NCBI GenBank assembly: GCA_029216955.1
Contig: JANAVB010023996.1
Location: 13,853,660-13,917,659, forward strand
Direction: 5' to 3'
Origin: Iris pallida
Taxonomy: Eukaryota > Streptophyta > Magnoliopsida > Asparagales > Iridaceae
Length of the DNA stretch: 64,000 nt
How positions within the stretch are numbered: position 1 is the first letter of the stretch; every line of letters begins with the position of its first letter. Under the pieces are notes generated by a model. The model was given only the letters and a program-made list of their open reading frames with translations, did not search any database and was not told where the DNA came from. The position numbers and the translations under genes are program-made. Of this stretch, positions 12,840 to 24,947 are shown piece after piece.

Positions 12840-13435
12840 TCAGCGTACGCAAGTCATACGCTTCCAAAAGGCAGCATATGTACTCAATACGACCTCGTCA
12901 AGCAAGCGAGCGTATGCGAGTCTTACGCCTCCAAAAGGAAGCGTATGGGGTCCATACGACTCCTTGTCAAGCAAGCGAGCGTATGAGAGTCATACGCTCC
13001 CAAAGGCAGCGTATGGGGTCCATACGACTCCTTGTCAAGCAAGCGAGCGTATGCGAGTCATACGCTCCAAAAGGCAGCATATGGGGTCCATACGACTCCT
13101 TGTCAAGCAAACGAGCGTATGCGAGTCATACGCTCCCAAAAGGCAGCATATGGGGTCCATACGACTCCTTGTCAACCAAGCGAGCGTATGCGAGTCATAC
13201 GCTCCCAAAAGGCAGCGTATGGGGTCCATACGACTCCTTGTCACGAAGCAAGCGTATGCGAGTCATACGCTCCTAAAAGGCAGTATATGGGGTCCATACG
13301 ACTCCTTGTCAAGCAAGCGAGCGTATACGAGTCATACGCTCCCAAAAGGCAGCGTATAGGGTCCATACGACTCCTTGTCAAGCAAGCGAGCATATGCGAG
13401 TCATACGCTCCCAAAAGGCAGCGTATGGGGTCGAC
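12840..13435. repeat. 69-bp tandem repeat array inside E3 LTR
   Basis: Seven full units of 68-69 bases start at 12900, 12969, 13037, 13105, 13174, 13243 and 13311, with a diverged partial unit before and a partial unit after. Each unit holds two short palindromes: GCGTATG-CGAGT-CATACGC, and CGTATGG-GGT-CCATACG. As 69 is divisible by three, the array stays open in several frames and yields long repetitive reading frames that are not genes. Confidence 0.93.
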
Positions 13436-14130
13436 TGCGCTGCGCTAAAGAGCGCGCACAGCTCAGTGGCACAAGCTAAAACGCTCGTGCACTGCTCACT
13501 GTCTTCTCAAATCAGCAGGAACTCTATGTGTTGAACCCAAAGCTTCAAAAGTCCATAACTTGGTCAAATAAGTCCAAATCCAACTTTGTAAAGTTCTAAC
13601 TTGGGTGAAATTCAATTCTCTCCAACATAAGAACATCAAAACCCATAAAAATACAACTTAAATAGATCAAAACCATACAAAACCGAAAATAGAAGAAATT
13701 TAGATCTAGAACACGGAGACTCCAAATCACAAAATGTCAAGTTCTAATGTTGGTCATATGGCCTAATCTAGCTAATGGACAAATAAAAAGTGGTTCTCAA
13801 GTGGTGGCAAGGTGCACTTGCCTAAGGGGTGTTGGTGTTGTGGAGGAAGGAAGAAGAAGAAGATGAAGAAATAAATGAGAGAATTATGAGGAGAGAGAAA
13901 GGTAGGTGGAGATAATAAAGAGGGTGGTTGTGGTAGAAATGAGGGAGGAGCATAGGCTAAGGTGTTCCAATGTAAATAAACTAAACCAAGCCAATCCTTC
14001 TCCATAAAATAAACCAACCGGGTCGAGAACCAATGTACGAGAAATCCAAAATCCGCTAGTCAAGAAAATAAGATACATGCCAAAATCCAACTTCGAGTAT
14101 AATTACGAAATACGGGAAACGGGGGTGACA

Positions 14131-14168
14131 ACTCTACCCACCTTAAAAGAATTCTATCCTCGGAATTT
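14131..14168 (-). other. E3 polypurine tract and pre-tract palindrome
   Basis: In element sense the order is AAATTCCGAGGATAGAATT, then CTTTTAAGGTGGGTAGAGT directly against the LTR. The tract primes plus-strand DNA synthesis in this class of element. The palindrome is more decayed here than in N2. Confidence 0.7.
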
Positions 14169-14284
14169 AATCAAGAGGCTAGAGGGGCAATGACAAGCTA
14201 TATTAATCACATGCAAGCTATAACTAGGCAGAAATACTCATTCAAGCAAGGAATCGAAGGCATGGGGCATAAGAAAGACATACC

Positions 14285-16487
14285 TCATGAGTCAAACAAG
14301 TCGGGATATCGCGATCGGATATCATCCTCACGCTCCCACGTTGACTCACCTAAAGAGTGATGACCCCCAATCGGACTAACTTGATAGTCTTATTCTTGAG
14401 GATCTTCTCTCTCGGTCCAATATAGACACAGGCCTTCCTCATACGAAAGGTTGGTACCAACAACCAATTTGAATGATCCAGGATGTGGCTCAGGTCTGGG
14501 ATATACCGTCGTAATTGGATACATGGAACACGTCAGCATCTCGCTTAGCGACGGTGGAAGAGAGAGAGATAGGATACATTCTACTCGCTCCAGAATGTCA
14601 AACGGTCCTATATACCTAGGACTAAGCTTGCCCGTACGCCGAATGAATGACGCCACGGTTAGGCGAAATCCTCAGGAATACATGATCGTCGACCGAAAAC
14701 TCGAGAGGGCACGATGAGAATCGGCCCAATGACGCTGGCGATCTTGGGCAACTCGAGATGATCTCTGACTCGCCTGACACTTCAATGTCTGGGCAATCAT
14801 TTCTGGACGAGCATCTCTCTCTCTCCAAATCATCCCAGGCTAGCGGAGATTTGCACTTCCTACCATACAGTGCTCGAACGGTGCCATCTGGATACTGGCC
14901 TGGAAACTGTTAGTGTACGAGAATTCTACCCAGGTGCAAGTGATCTTCCCATGAACTACTGAAGTCAAGTGTACAAGACGTAACAGTCTCAAGAGTTGGA
15001 TCGTGCGCTCCGACTGGCATCTGTCTGGGTGATATGCTGAATGAACTGGAGATGAGTTCCAAACTCTTTGTAAGCTACGCCAAAAGTGCGATGTAAATCT
15101 TGAATCTCGGTCGAGGTGATACTGACTGGCATAACGTACAATCTGACAATCTGCCTGAGGTACATCGCTGCTAACTGAGCCGTCGACTGACCAACTCTGA
15201 ATGAAAGAAAGTGAGCCACTTTCGTGAGCTGTCAACTAAACCCAGATAGCATCTCTACCAGCTGGGGATCTAGGTAATCCAGTCATAAAATCATGGTCAC
15301 ATGCTCCCACTTCCATTATGGAATCGGTAAGGGCTGAAGAAGTCCAGCCGGTCTCTGATGTTCGGCTTTAACTGTGTTGGCAAACCAACACCGAGAGACA
15401 AATCGAGCTATCTCCCGCTTCATGCCATTCCACCAGAAATGCTGCCGGATATCACGGTACACTTCGTACTGCCAGGATGGATGGAATACTGAGAACTGTG
15501 CGCTTCTGACATGATCTCCTGCCGGAGATCTCGCGGGTACACAAAGACGCTTACCATGTCGAAGTGTACCATCCTCATGAATGCATAACTCTAGTCTTCG
15601 TCTGCCTCACTCTGCTCTGAGTCGCTGAAAGCTTGGAATCTGCCGACTGCGCCATCCTGATCCTCTCGACTATAGTGGACTGAACTTGCATACTGACATC
15701 AAGGCCCACTGGAAGGGAGAACAACTTCAATACCCATCTTCTGAAGATCTGCTAACAGCTCTGTTGCGCTGTTAGAAAATAAGCTCCGAACTCTTCTGCT
15801 CAATGCATCTGCTACGACATTGGCCTTCCCAGGATGATACTGCAGGTTGACATCATAATCCACAAGAAGCTCCAGCTACCTCCTTGACGCATGTTAAGAT
15901 CCTCTGGGTGAAAACATACTTCAGGCTCTTGGGTCGATGAAATCTCTATCCGATCTCCATAAAGTAGTGTCTCCACAACTAAGTGCAAACCCACTGCTGC
16001 CAGCTCCAAGTCATGGGTTAGGTAATTCCTTCATGATCACGACGTTGTCATGACGATAAGCTATTACCTTTCCATGCTGTAGAACACATCCTAAACCTCT
16101 GCCTGAAGCATCACAGTACACTGAGAATCCTCCGGTCCCATCTGGAAGTGTGAGAATAGGAGCTGTTATCAAGCCTCGCTTCAAACTGCTCAAAAGAACT
16201 CTGACACTGCTGTCCAAGCAAACACACATCCTGGGGTCAACTGGGTCATGGTGCTGAAATTCGAGCAAAATCGGAAACAAACCGCCGGTAGTAGCCGGCC
16301 AATCCAAGAAAACTACGAACCTCTGCAACGGGCTGGGCACTGGCCATGACTCAATAGCCACAATCTCTGGGGATCCACTTCTACTCCTCCTCGCGTGATG
16401 ATATGACCAAGTACGAAATACGATCGAGCCAGAACTCGTATTATGAACTTGGCATACAGCTGGTGCTCCCTGGGATCTGAAGAACTA
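14285..16487 (-). pseudogene. pol: E3 pol remnant: RT end, RNase H, integrase, chromodomain-like tail
   Basis: Pieces in several frames follow the expected order from right to left. Near 16430 is the RT segment EHQLYAKF. At 16361-15812 are RT connection and RNase H pieces, including the [24 protein letters not shown] stretch. A zinc-binding remnant lies near 15400-15480. Integrase core pieces at 15235-14840 include [14 protein letters not shown] and the SERTIQ motif. A GPY/F-like piece, GKLSPRYIGPFDILERV, lies near 14620. A chromodomain-like end, ESTWEREDDIRSRYPDLF, precedes a TGA at 14285-14287. Many frameshifts and stops make it dead. The tail closely resembles that of E5, so both belong to the same chromovirus group, probably Tekay/Del-like; that lineage name is inference. 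The right end is lost in the N gap. Confidence 0.88.
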
Positions 16488-16500
16488 NNNNNNNNNNNNN
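16488..16500. other. Assembly gap (13 N)
   Basis: Thirteen Ns lie within E3 RT coding sequence. The sequence to the right is unrelated (an E4 LTR). The true distance and adjacency across the gap are unknown, and any protein read across it is artificial. Confidence 0.98.
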
Positions 16501-17052
16501 TCATTCCTCTCTTTCTTTTTTTGTTCAGAAGCATTCGAGAGCTATTCATTTTCATATCTAGCCTTTAATGACTCCTAGCCAAGCCAAGTGCCATTCCGTT
16601 TCAATCTAGAGTTTTTTGTTCGAGTTGTAAGAAGGCTCTCCGAAAATGTTCCACTTTTTAAAGTTTGCCTCAATTGAAGTTGCGAGTTCCTCGGACGAAA
16701 CCTCGTATTATAAGAGCTGTAAGCACTTGGTTAAAGCTTGTGTCATACTGGATTAACATCAAGCAAGAGTACTCGAGACTGGACTAGTCCTCTCAGAGGG
16801 ATATCAGTATACATCACTATGTCATGAGTTTTCTTTTCTGATGCTCTTTACTCTCTGCATTTAAATTTCATAGTTGCTCAATACTTTATACATACGACAC
16901 TGCATAAAATATTTTTATTTGGTGATTATCTTTTAGCTACACACACGCAATCTCCCTCAAGAGGTGCTCAATGTTCCTACAGTCCCGCCTCTCTTTGTCA
17001 AGATCCACCGCAGTCGACCCCAGCCATCTCCACTATCACCACCGCTCTTTTC

Positions 17053-17059
17053 TATAAAA
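17053..17059 (+). promoter_or_regulatory. TATA box of E4 LTR
   Basis: TATAAAA is followed about 40-250 bases later by a C/T-rich, relatively GC-rich leader. This is the same layout as the other LTRs in the window. Confidence 0.55.
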
Positions 17060-17366
17060 TAGATCTCGTCGTCCTGGACTTCGTCGGAGCCTCGCCTCCG
17101 CCATTTGTGGCCTCTCCCCTAGCCGAGCCGCTAGATCCAACTACTGTGCTACCCTTTTCCTTGCCGTATTCCGTCCTCCTTCATTACTCGTCGAGACCCC
17201 CCTCTCCACCTTTCCTACCACAGCTCCGTCATCTAAGCATCGAGAATCGTTCGTCGATGTTAGCGCCATTGTCGTCCCGATCTGTCGCTCACCTCCACCC
17301 TCATCTCGAGGTGAGAGTCTTCCTTTCCCCCTCATTTTTTCTTTGAGCATGTGAGTGAACAATAGA

Positions 17367-17386
17367 AAGAGAGAGAGAGAGAGAGT
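17367..17386. repeat. (GA)n microsatellite in E4 LTR
   Basis: About ten GA units immediately after the C/T-rich leader. Confidence 0.85.
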
Positions 17387-18824
17387 TAACGGAGTATACT
17401 GGAATTGTGTATAAATTAGGCTGGGAAGGGTCTTATGGGCTGATTTATGGAAAAAGAAAAATAAAAAGAACTAGGAAAGAAATGTTGGTCAGGCCTGCAG
17501 CTCAACTAGCTGATAGAAGAAAAAAAGAAAAAAGGAAATTATTTTGGGCCTTAGTACATTGGGCTGTCTATTATAGATTGGAATGGATATTAAGGTTTGG
17601 AATAATAGTTGAAAGAATTAAAGAAAAATCTTTATAATATGTCTAAATAAAGGATTTATGGATTGTAGTAGTTTTTTTGTGAATGATTAAAATCTTGGAA
17701 TTATTTTAAAGAGAGATGTTAAAGGGCTTGGCTCATAGGGATTTTTGGGAGTTAAATATAACAATTTCATGAAATGTGTAAAGAGCCTTATAATCATGGA
17801 ATCTTCTTTTCTTATAGGTTGGACCCGAGGCACGTCAACAACTAGACCTAAAGGCAAGTACTCTGTATTTATGTTTCTTAATATTAAATAAATGCAAGTT
17901 CTTTATTTTATCCGTTAAATTTCCATGAATCATATTACGACACGACTTGTGGCACATGATTCTGTATTATTAATTTGACTCATGATTTGAATTAACTACA
18001 TCTCCGGATTATGTTTGTTATTAATTCTTGAATCATGAATCATAAGACATCAAGTTCCGAATCTTGCTTGATTTGAATCATAAGAAATCAAGTTTTGAAT
18101 CTTGCTTGATATAATTTTCTGAATTACGGGAAAAAAAATACATAGTTGATATGTAGTCAACCATTATAGTCCAAAGTATAGCTTGACATACACTGCGCAT
18201 ATGTCCAAGCCTAACCAGTCAAAATCTAAACCTTAGCCGGCCACATGTCGAAACAGTATTTCAAATCACGTAGTTTGCCAGTCTACATCTTTGATTCATT
18301 GTCTGATTTTGTGATTAGTTGTATTTATCATGTTTCATTATGACTCTCATAGTTTCTCGTGTTGCAGGTTGCATTCCATTGCAGGATTTTAATGTATTGT
18401 CTACTTCAGTTTTCTATATACTTTTTCATACTCTATTTAGTATTGTTTGACATTTATAGAGGGATGTACTTTGCTCCTTTTTTGATTGGATCATTCCTAC
18501 CAGGTGACGACAGGCTAACATGGAGGAATGCTTTGGAGGATTTAAAATTAATTTAGATCATTGATGTATTATTCATGTTGTACATTATTTCGAGAATTTA
18601 TCAAATTTGGCTCCAAGATGAGATAAATATGTATTATGTGCAAAAAGATATAGTGGACTGGTCGTGAGATGTGTGCTGAGTTATTTTCATCTACTAGTGC
18701 TGTGATGGAGCATAGATCGATAAATGATTTTCAAGGTTTATATAGCTAACTGTCGTCGATTATGTGGCGTAGGATGGACGTATCCATGCACTCATACCTG
18801 AACATGCGAGTGTGGGTCGTAACA

Positions 18825-19877
18825 CATTTTTATGGTGGCCCATACATATCCATCTAATGGTGCTTAGGATTAGAGTACATTGAGAGCCTTTGAAATAGGA
18901 ATGCTCAATCATAGCTTAGGTCATTCTTGCCATTGTGTGATTCTCATCACTATTCCTTTATTCCTAAATTTCAACCAAAATTTGGTTAGTTATATCTTTC
19001 TGCATTTCCTACTTTTATATAATTTTCTTAAACCTATTATTGGATTTTGATTCTATACTTGATTCTAATCATGACTGTGTCTATATTTTAATTATACCCT
19101 GGATTTGATCATGAATGACTTTACAAGCTTAAGTTATTCTATTCTGATTCTATCCATGACTATACCAAATGATTCTGACTTTGACCATGCTTAGATGACT
19201 TTGATTATGTATTTGATTGTGCCTACACTATTTTGATTAATCGTGACTATACCGTGCCTAAATGATTTGACCATATCGTGCTTAATGACTGAGATTCCAT
19301 ACTTAGTCATGGCTAAGTAATTTTGATCATAACTAAATTAATTTCTTTCATATGATTCAATTTTAATTATTCATACCAATTCCATTCTAGCGGATCGTGT
19401 TTATAGTTTTGATCGTGTTACGATTCTATCCTTGACTATGCTTAGAGTTTGATCGTAACTAAGCCATTTAATTATATTTCTGATACTGTTTTATCGCTTC
19501 TCGATTCTAATCACAATTGTGCCTGAATGATTTTGCTCGTATTAGTGAGTTGGATTTTCTTGATCGTGTCTAAATGACTTTGATCATAACTAAATGATTC
19601 CTTTGTTTGTATCTTAATCATTCCCCAAATAGTTGATCAGTATTTTGTGTTACGATTCTATCCTTGACTATGATTAGATTTTAATCGTGACTATACCATT
19701 TTGACTAAAGTTTCTGATCGTTGTTTGCAAAAACAAAAGTTTTCCAAGAAAACTAAGTTACAAACTGAGAAAGAAAGTACAAGAGTACAATATGATTCTG
19801 GGGAAGTACAACTATAGGAATCTGCTCAGAAGATGATCACTTTATCCCTTGGACGATGCGATATCGAAGAAGAGAAG
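18825..19877 (+). mobile_element. E4 leader and interior start
   Basis: TGGTGGCCCATACATATC (18833-18850) is the primer-binding-like block, 8 bases after the LTR. The leader motif GTAC-N7-GCCT lies at 18875-18889. From about 19030 to 19730 the sequence is a degenerate repeat of GATCATGACTA-like words. No gag is recognised. A short frame before the right end (about 19740-19877) continues across E5 at 41948, but it is interrupted and unidentified. E5 is inserted at 19878. Confidence 0.65.
19030..19730. repeat. Degenerate GATCATGACTAAATGA-like repeat
   Basis: Words such as TTTTGATCATGACT, GACTATACC and CTAAATGA recur about every 30-60 bases with many changes. The period is not exact. It looks like an old tandem array in a non-coding element interior. 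Confidence 0.55.
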
Positions 19878-22800
19878 TGTCATGACCCGCTACCCAAATT
19901 GTTGGGTCGGGCCGAGTCATGTCCAGCCTGCGTTTGGGATAAAATGCAGTAAGCTGTTCTAGAGATAAAAGATAAGACTAAATGTGCTAACAGTTCTATA
20001 AGTGAATAAAAGTCATAAATGCTCCAAACACAAAAGTTGTCTCATATAGTAAAATGTCCAAGTACAAGTCTGAAATGTAAAATTGGATACATGTCCAGTT
20101 ATAAAACATGTAGTCTAACACGACTCACTAAATATTCCAAGCAGCTATGCAAACTAGACGAGTTTCCCCGCAGGAACATCCTCGTAAAGCAAAGCCGGGT
20201 CCTCGGCAGTATCTCTATAATACGAGTCGCAGAGTAACTTCTCCTCAGTAAGGATACCTACAACTTTATCCTGTCAGGACGGAAGCAAGTGCTGAAACTA
20301 ACAAACTAGCATATGAAACATGGAAATGAACATAAGAGGAAATAACTGGAAATATGGCATCACATAGTCTATCATGGCAAAGATACATATGTCATAAAGA
20401 CAGATATATATGTAATGTTTAAAACTGTAGCAGGTACGTAATCGTCAATAGGTGTATAATGTACTGTAGTACATGTAAATAAAAGTACATACGTACAAGT
20501 TAACAAGTATAGGAGTACATCCGTACAGAAATGCGGGATAATGGTCTGCGGCAAGGTATGCATATAAAATACGACCTCGCTCGCTACTATAGGGGGGCAT
20601 GATCACGTACTCAACTGTCAGTTTCCCTAAAACCTATATTCTAATCATGTGAGAGATACATAAACTGTTCTAAGCATGGTAGTAATGGAAAGTACAACAT
20701 GTGATATTTTAACTTGCTACCCCAAGGATCAGCATTTAACATGGTTGGATTTGCAGTTCATTTATGTAACAGTATGTAAAGTTTGTAGAAAGTACTTGCC
20801 TCTAGCAAAGCAAAGCAAAGTAAGCTGCGATAAAAGTGCTATAGATGTCTGGTAACTCGTCACTGTAGAAATAAATACATAAACTTAGTTTTTACACTAA
20901 GCTAAAACACTAAGACACTAATTGGTTCAACACGACTTATGACTGGGTACCTAGCCAAAATGACGACTTTAGCATAGGAGACCAGTGTGGGGTGACACAC
21001 GACTATAACTAACTTTCTAGGGTCTTTACACTAGTGAGGGGTGAGGTTCAATACGGCTAAAACTCAAAATAGCACAAAAGATGCAAGTTGTAATTATTCA
21101 ATAAATAAATCAAATGGACATTGTGTTCCAATAATTTTTGAGATAGACAAAAAGCTTAATTTTATATAAAATAAAGTACCAAAATGATCTTCGTTAATTA
21201 TAGAAATTTATTATAATTTTTTTGGAATTTATTAACCAGTACAAGTATTTTATAAAAATCAGTTTTCCTAAGTATACAGAAAATAAGTTCTGGTTTCATA
21301 TGCCAAAATAGTGGCAAAACTGTAAATTAAATACTATAAAATCTATACTAATTTAGCTAAATTAACATAGTATCTAAATACTATTTTTCCAGAATTTTAA
21401 CAGCAATTAAAGTATTTTTAGAAATTCAAAAACAACATTGCACACAATTGAAATTAAATAATTAATTATCTGCATATTTTGTCCAGGTATATAATTTGAA
21501 CCAAAGTTCAAATACAGGACCCAAGGCCATGAATCAAGTCCAATATGACTTGTACAGGTCTTGAATGTGTGAAAACACATTTGGGCCCAAAAACCCATGC
21601 TAGGCTTCGACACCAAATGGTTGCAGTAATTTAAATACACCCAAAAATACAAAGTGGTAAAAGTGCAAAATAAATATTAATATTTTAATAAGGTAAAATA
21701 ACATAGTAGTCCTAAAAATATGACAAGTATATTTACTTAATAATAATTTACACTAGGTAGAGTGAAATACATATACAAAATGTATATCTACAATATTTAT
21801 ATATACATATAATATATAGATATTTACATAAGGGATGTATACATACATATGTAAAAAAATACATATATATAATATATTAATATATAAGAAAATACTTAAC
21901 TATAAAATAATATATATATATATACAAATTTGTATACATATATATAATATATATATACAATAATATATATACACATGAACATATTTACATATATACATAT
22001 AATACATAAATACATATATATATATATATATATATTATATACACTATATATATAATAAAGTACTAAATATAAAATATATATCTATATATATATAAATACT
22101 GCATATATAAGTATATATAATAATATATATAAACAATACATGTATACATATATATAAATATTATATATAAATAATAAAACAAAACAAAAAGGAAAAGAAA
22201 AAGAAACAACAGCACAGAAGAAGGGGGGGATTCGAACTCGGGCTACTGAGCCGAGTTCTTAGACTCGGTCGGGCTGGCCAGGGGGTCAGCCCGCTCGCGT
22301 GTTAGAGTTAGGATTCTGTTTATTTTATTTAGGTTTAAGTTAGATTATAACAGTAGCCCGAAATATCACTCTGTGTCCTGACAGTTTGGGACACAGAGTC
22401 TACGTGTTCGTGCTTTGCACGACACGCACGAGCATCGATCTACGTGTCCAAGCACTGGACTAGGGTCCCCGTGTCCTGGCGAACCACATACGTGGATTCG
22501 AGACACGTATGACATGATTCAGTGCTGCAACTTACGTGTCCGGTGATTGGAGAGGGTTTCGAAGGCCGTGGACGGAGGAGTAGTCGGGGCGATGGCGCTC
22601 GGGTGGCGCTGGGCTCCACTCGTCGGGGCGAACACGTCGGCGGTGGTTGGGCGCGGTGACAGTCGTCGTAGGGGCTGCACTGGGTAGATGGCCAGAGTTA
22701 GGGTTTGGGGAAGAATGGGGCTGTGGTCGGCGGTGGTTAGGTCGTAGTGGTGGTGGTCGACTGAGGGGAGTGAGGGGGTTTATTTAGGGGGGTCTAGTCG

Positions 22801-23273
22801 TCGGAGGGGCGTACGCTGGCCAGAAATGGCGGGGGCAGTCGCGCTGGCGGTCGTCGGGCAGTCGGGTCGTTGGGGGTGGGTAGATTAGGATTTAGCGTTT
22901 AGGTCCCCCCTAGTTTAGGTTATTACACAATGGTCCTAACAGTTACTAAATGTAAATACAAAATTTGCATTCCACACATAAAAACAATTGATTAATTACA
23001 AACTGCATTTGTAACAATTCTAATTATTATAAACTATAATTAAATAATTTAATAAATTACAAAACTATATTAAAACAATTCTAATTATTACAAAATGATA
23101 TTAAAACTTTTTAATTAATTACAAAATGTTATTTTTGTATTTAAAACTTATTTAAAATTTATTTAAAAATTCTAGAAAAATTCCTAAAAATCATAATAAA
23201 TTTTTAAGGCTAAATATGACATTAATAATTAATTAACACTAATTAAATAAATTTTGAAAAACAGCGGCTCACA
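19878..23273 (-). repeat. E5 3' LTR (3.40 kb)
   Basis: The plus strand begins TGTCATGACCC and ends GGCTCACA. It includes a TA-rich microsatellite zone (about 21770-22170), a perfect 10-bp hairpin (22369-22398) and a GC-rich island (about 22530-22890). The TATA box is mutated compared with the 5' LTR (minus-strand CTAAATAAA at 22779-22787). Confidence 0.92.
21770..22170. repeat. TA/ATATAC microsatellite zone, E5 3' LTR
   Basis: Mixed TATATA, TACATA and TATACA runs. The matching zone in the 5' LTR (40350-40830) has longer pure TA runs, so this is the fastest-changing part of the LTR. Confidence 0.85.
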
Positions 23274-23309
23274 AGTCTTCCCTCTTTGAAAAATTTTGTC
23301 CTTGAAATT
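23274..23309 (-). other. E5 polypurine tract and pre-tract palindrome
   Basis: In element sense it reads AATTTCAAGGACAAAATTT, then TTTCAAAGAGGGAAGACT, and then the LTR start TGTGAGCC. The palindrome has lost its central CG pairs compared with N2 (CG to CA/TG), as expected from methylated-cytosine decay. Confidence 0.75.
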
Positions 23310-23397
23310 CACAAGGATTGAAGACCCTACAATATTCTAACATAGCAAGCAATGCAACAAATGACTAAGGCTATGATCGAAACTAACCTCTAAGGTA

Positions 23398-24718
23398 TCA
23401 AGCAGGAATGGGTGGTTCCCTCGCAGCGGTTGGATCGAACAAGTAAGGGTATTTCTCCCTCATGTCCGACTCCCTCTCCCAAGTAGATTCACCCGGAGAG
23501 TGACGGCTCCAAGCTACTCATACTAAGGGTATAACCTTGTTCCTCAGCCTCTTCTCTCTCCTGTCTAATATCTCCACTGGCTGCTCAAAAACTGTAAGGC
23601 TCGGTCTGACCTCCAACTCTGAATGATCTAGCACATGACTGGGGTCCGGAACATATCTCCTCAGCTGAGATACGTGAAAGACATCGTGAACTCCTGCTAG
23701 GTTGGGTGGAAGTGCAACCTTGTAAGCTACCTCTCCAATCTTGTCAAGTATCTCGAACGACCCGATGTATCTGGGGCTCAGCTTCCCTCCTCGTCTGAAC
23801 CGGATCGTCCCTCTAGTAGGTGATATCTTTACTAGCACCATATCACTATCTGTGAACTCCATCGACCTGCGACTAGCATCAGTCCAGTGTTTCTGCCTGT
23901 TCTGAGCTACTCTGAGCCTGTCTCTGATCATCCCGACTTTCTCTGCTACATCCGTGATCATCTCTGGCACAAGCATAACTCTGTCTCCAATATCATCCCA
24001 AAAGAGCGGTGTGCGGCATCGTCGTCCATAAAGCGCCTGGAAAGAACATACCGATACTGGCTTGGTAGCTATTGTTGTATGAAAACTCTACCAAGTGCAG
24101 ATGGCTCTCCCATGATCCTCCAAAGTCCAGTACACAGGTCCTCAGCATATCCTCCAGTGTCTGTATCGTCCTCTCAGACTGCCCATCTGTCTGCGGATGG
24201 TACACCGTACTGAACTTGAGCCTACTGCCCAGCTTCTCCTGCAAGCTCCTCCAATAGTGGGACGTGAATCTGCTGTCTCTGTCCGACACGATGCTCATTA
24301 GCACTCCGTGTAGGCGAACTATCTTCTGCATGTATAGCTCCGCCAACTTCTCGGTGGAAAGCCCCACCATGAAGGGTATAAAGTGCGCACACTTCGTCAG
24401 CCTGTCTACGATGACCCAAATGGCGTCCTTTCCTTCTTGGCAACGAGGAAGCCCTGAGACGAACTCCATCGTAATATGTTCCTACTTCTACTAAGGAATG
24501 GGTAACGGCTGCAACAAACCAGCTGGCCTCTGGCGCTATGCCTTGACCTGCTGGCAAACTAGGCATCTCGAGATGAAACATGATACATCCCTCTTCATTC
24601 CGTACCACCAAAGATGTTCCCGCAAGTTACGGTACATCTTGTTAGCACCAGGGTGAATAGAATATCTCGATCGGTGAGCCTCCTGCAAGACTGCCTCTAC
24701 CAGCTCTTCCTTCGGCAC
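23398..24718 (-). pseudogene. pol: E5 integrase with chromodomain-like tail
   Basis: The order in element sense is as follows. A zinc-binding domain (24718-24536) has two histidines in EAHRSRYSIHPG and the pair CLVC. The catalytic core (24469-23993) has D in VIVDRLTK, D in [12 protein letters not shown] and E in the SERTIQ motif, the DDE triad of integrases. The GPY/F-type module KLSPRYIGSFEIL lies near 23780. The tail ESTWERESDMREKYPYLF matches the end of a chromodomain. A TGA at 23515-23517 interrupts the tail in frame, and the natural stop is TGA at 23398-23400. A frame change separates the core from the C-terminal part near 23985. The role would have been to insert the cDNA into chromatin. 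Confidence 0.9.
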
Positions 24719-24947
24719 GTATAAATCAAGGATCCATCCTCTGCTATAGTGAAGTCATCCAGCAATCCAGCTAAAGCTGGGCTCAGAGTCTGCGAAGGCT
24801 CTCATCTGTAGACTGTGCCTCCCGGATCTGCTCCATCAAACCTAACTGAATGTCAAGCGTCATCATCTGTATCACTGATCCTGGCCGAACTAGCTCGATA
24901 TCGAGCTTCTCCAGATCCTCCCGCAAATGCCGATCTATCATCAGATA

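Larger units (their letters stand above)
11180..14130 (-). repeat. E3 3' LTR, minus orientation (2.95 kb)
   Basis: The plus strand begins TGTCACGCCCC and ends GGGGGTGACA. In element sense the LTR runs TGTCACCCCC...GGGGCGTGACA. The right edge is followed by the complement of CTTTTAAGGTGGGTAGAGT (polypurine tract) and the pre-tract palindrome at 14150-14168. It contains a GTCAGG-rich degenerate repeat (about 12485-12650) and a 69-bp tandem array (12840-13435). The other LTR of E3 is not in the window; the element runs into the N gap. Confidence 0.88.
16501..18824 (+). repeat. Partial E4 5' LTR, plus orientation
   Basis: The segment starts at the gap, so its 5' end is missing. It ends at 18824 in GGGTCGTAACA, directly before a primer-binding-like block, which marks it as a 5' LTR. 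A TATA box is at 17053-17059, followed by a CT/CG-rich leader (about 17080-17330) and a (GA)n run at 17367-17386. No protein-coding signal is seen; the 60-80-residue frames have no motif. Confidence 0.8.

Noticed and set aside
12799..13448. Three overlapping frames of 130-190 codons with repeats such as SKRAYASHTLPK
   Set aside because: They are translations of a 69-base tandem repeat open in all frames, inside an LTR. There is no protein family and no independent start.
22225..22300. tRNA-like segment (GATTCGAACTCGGG, a B-box-like word) in E5 LTR, also at 40875-40892
   Set aside because: No convincing A box or cloverleaf could be found around it, so no tRNA or SINE is called.
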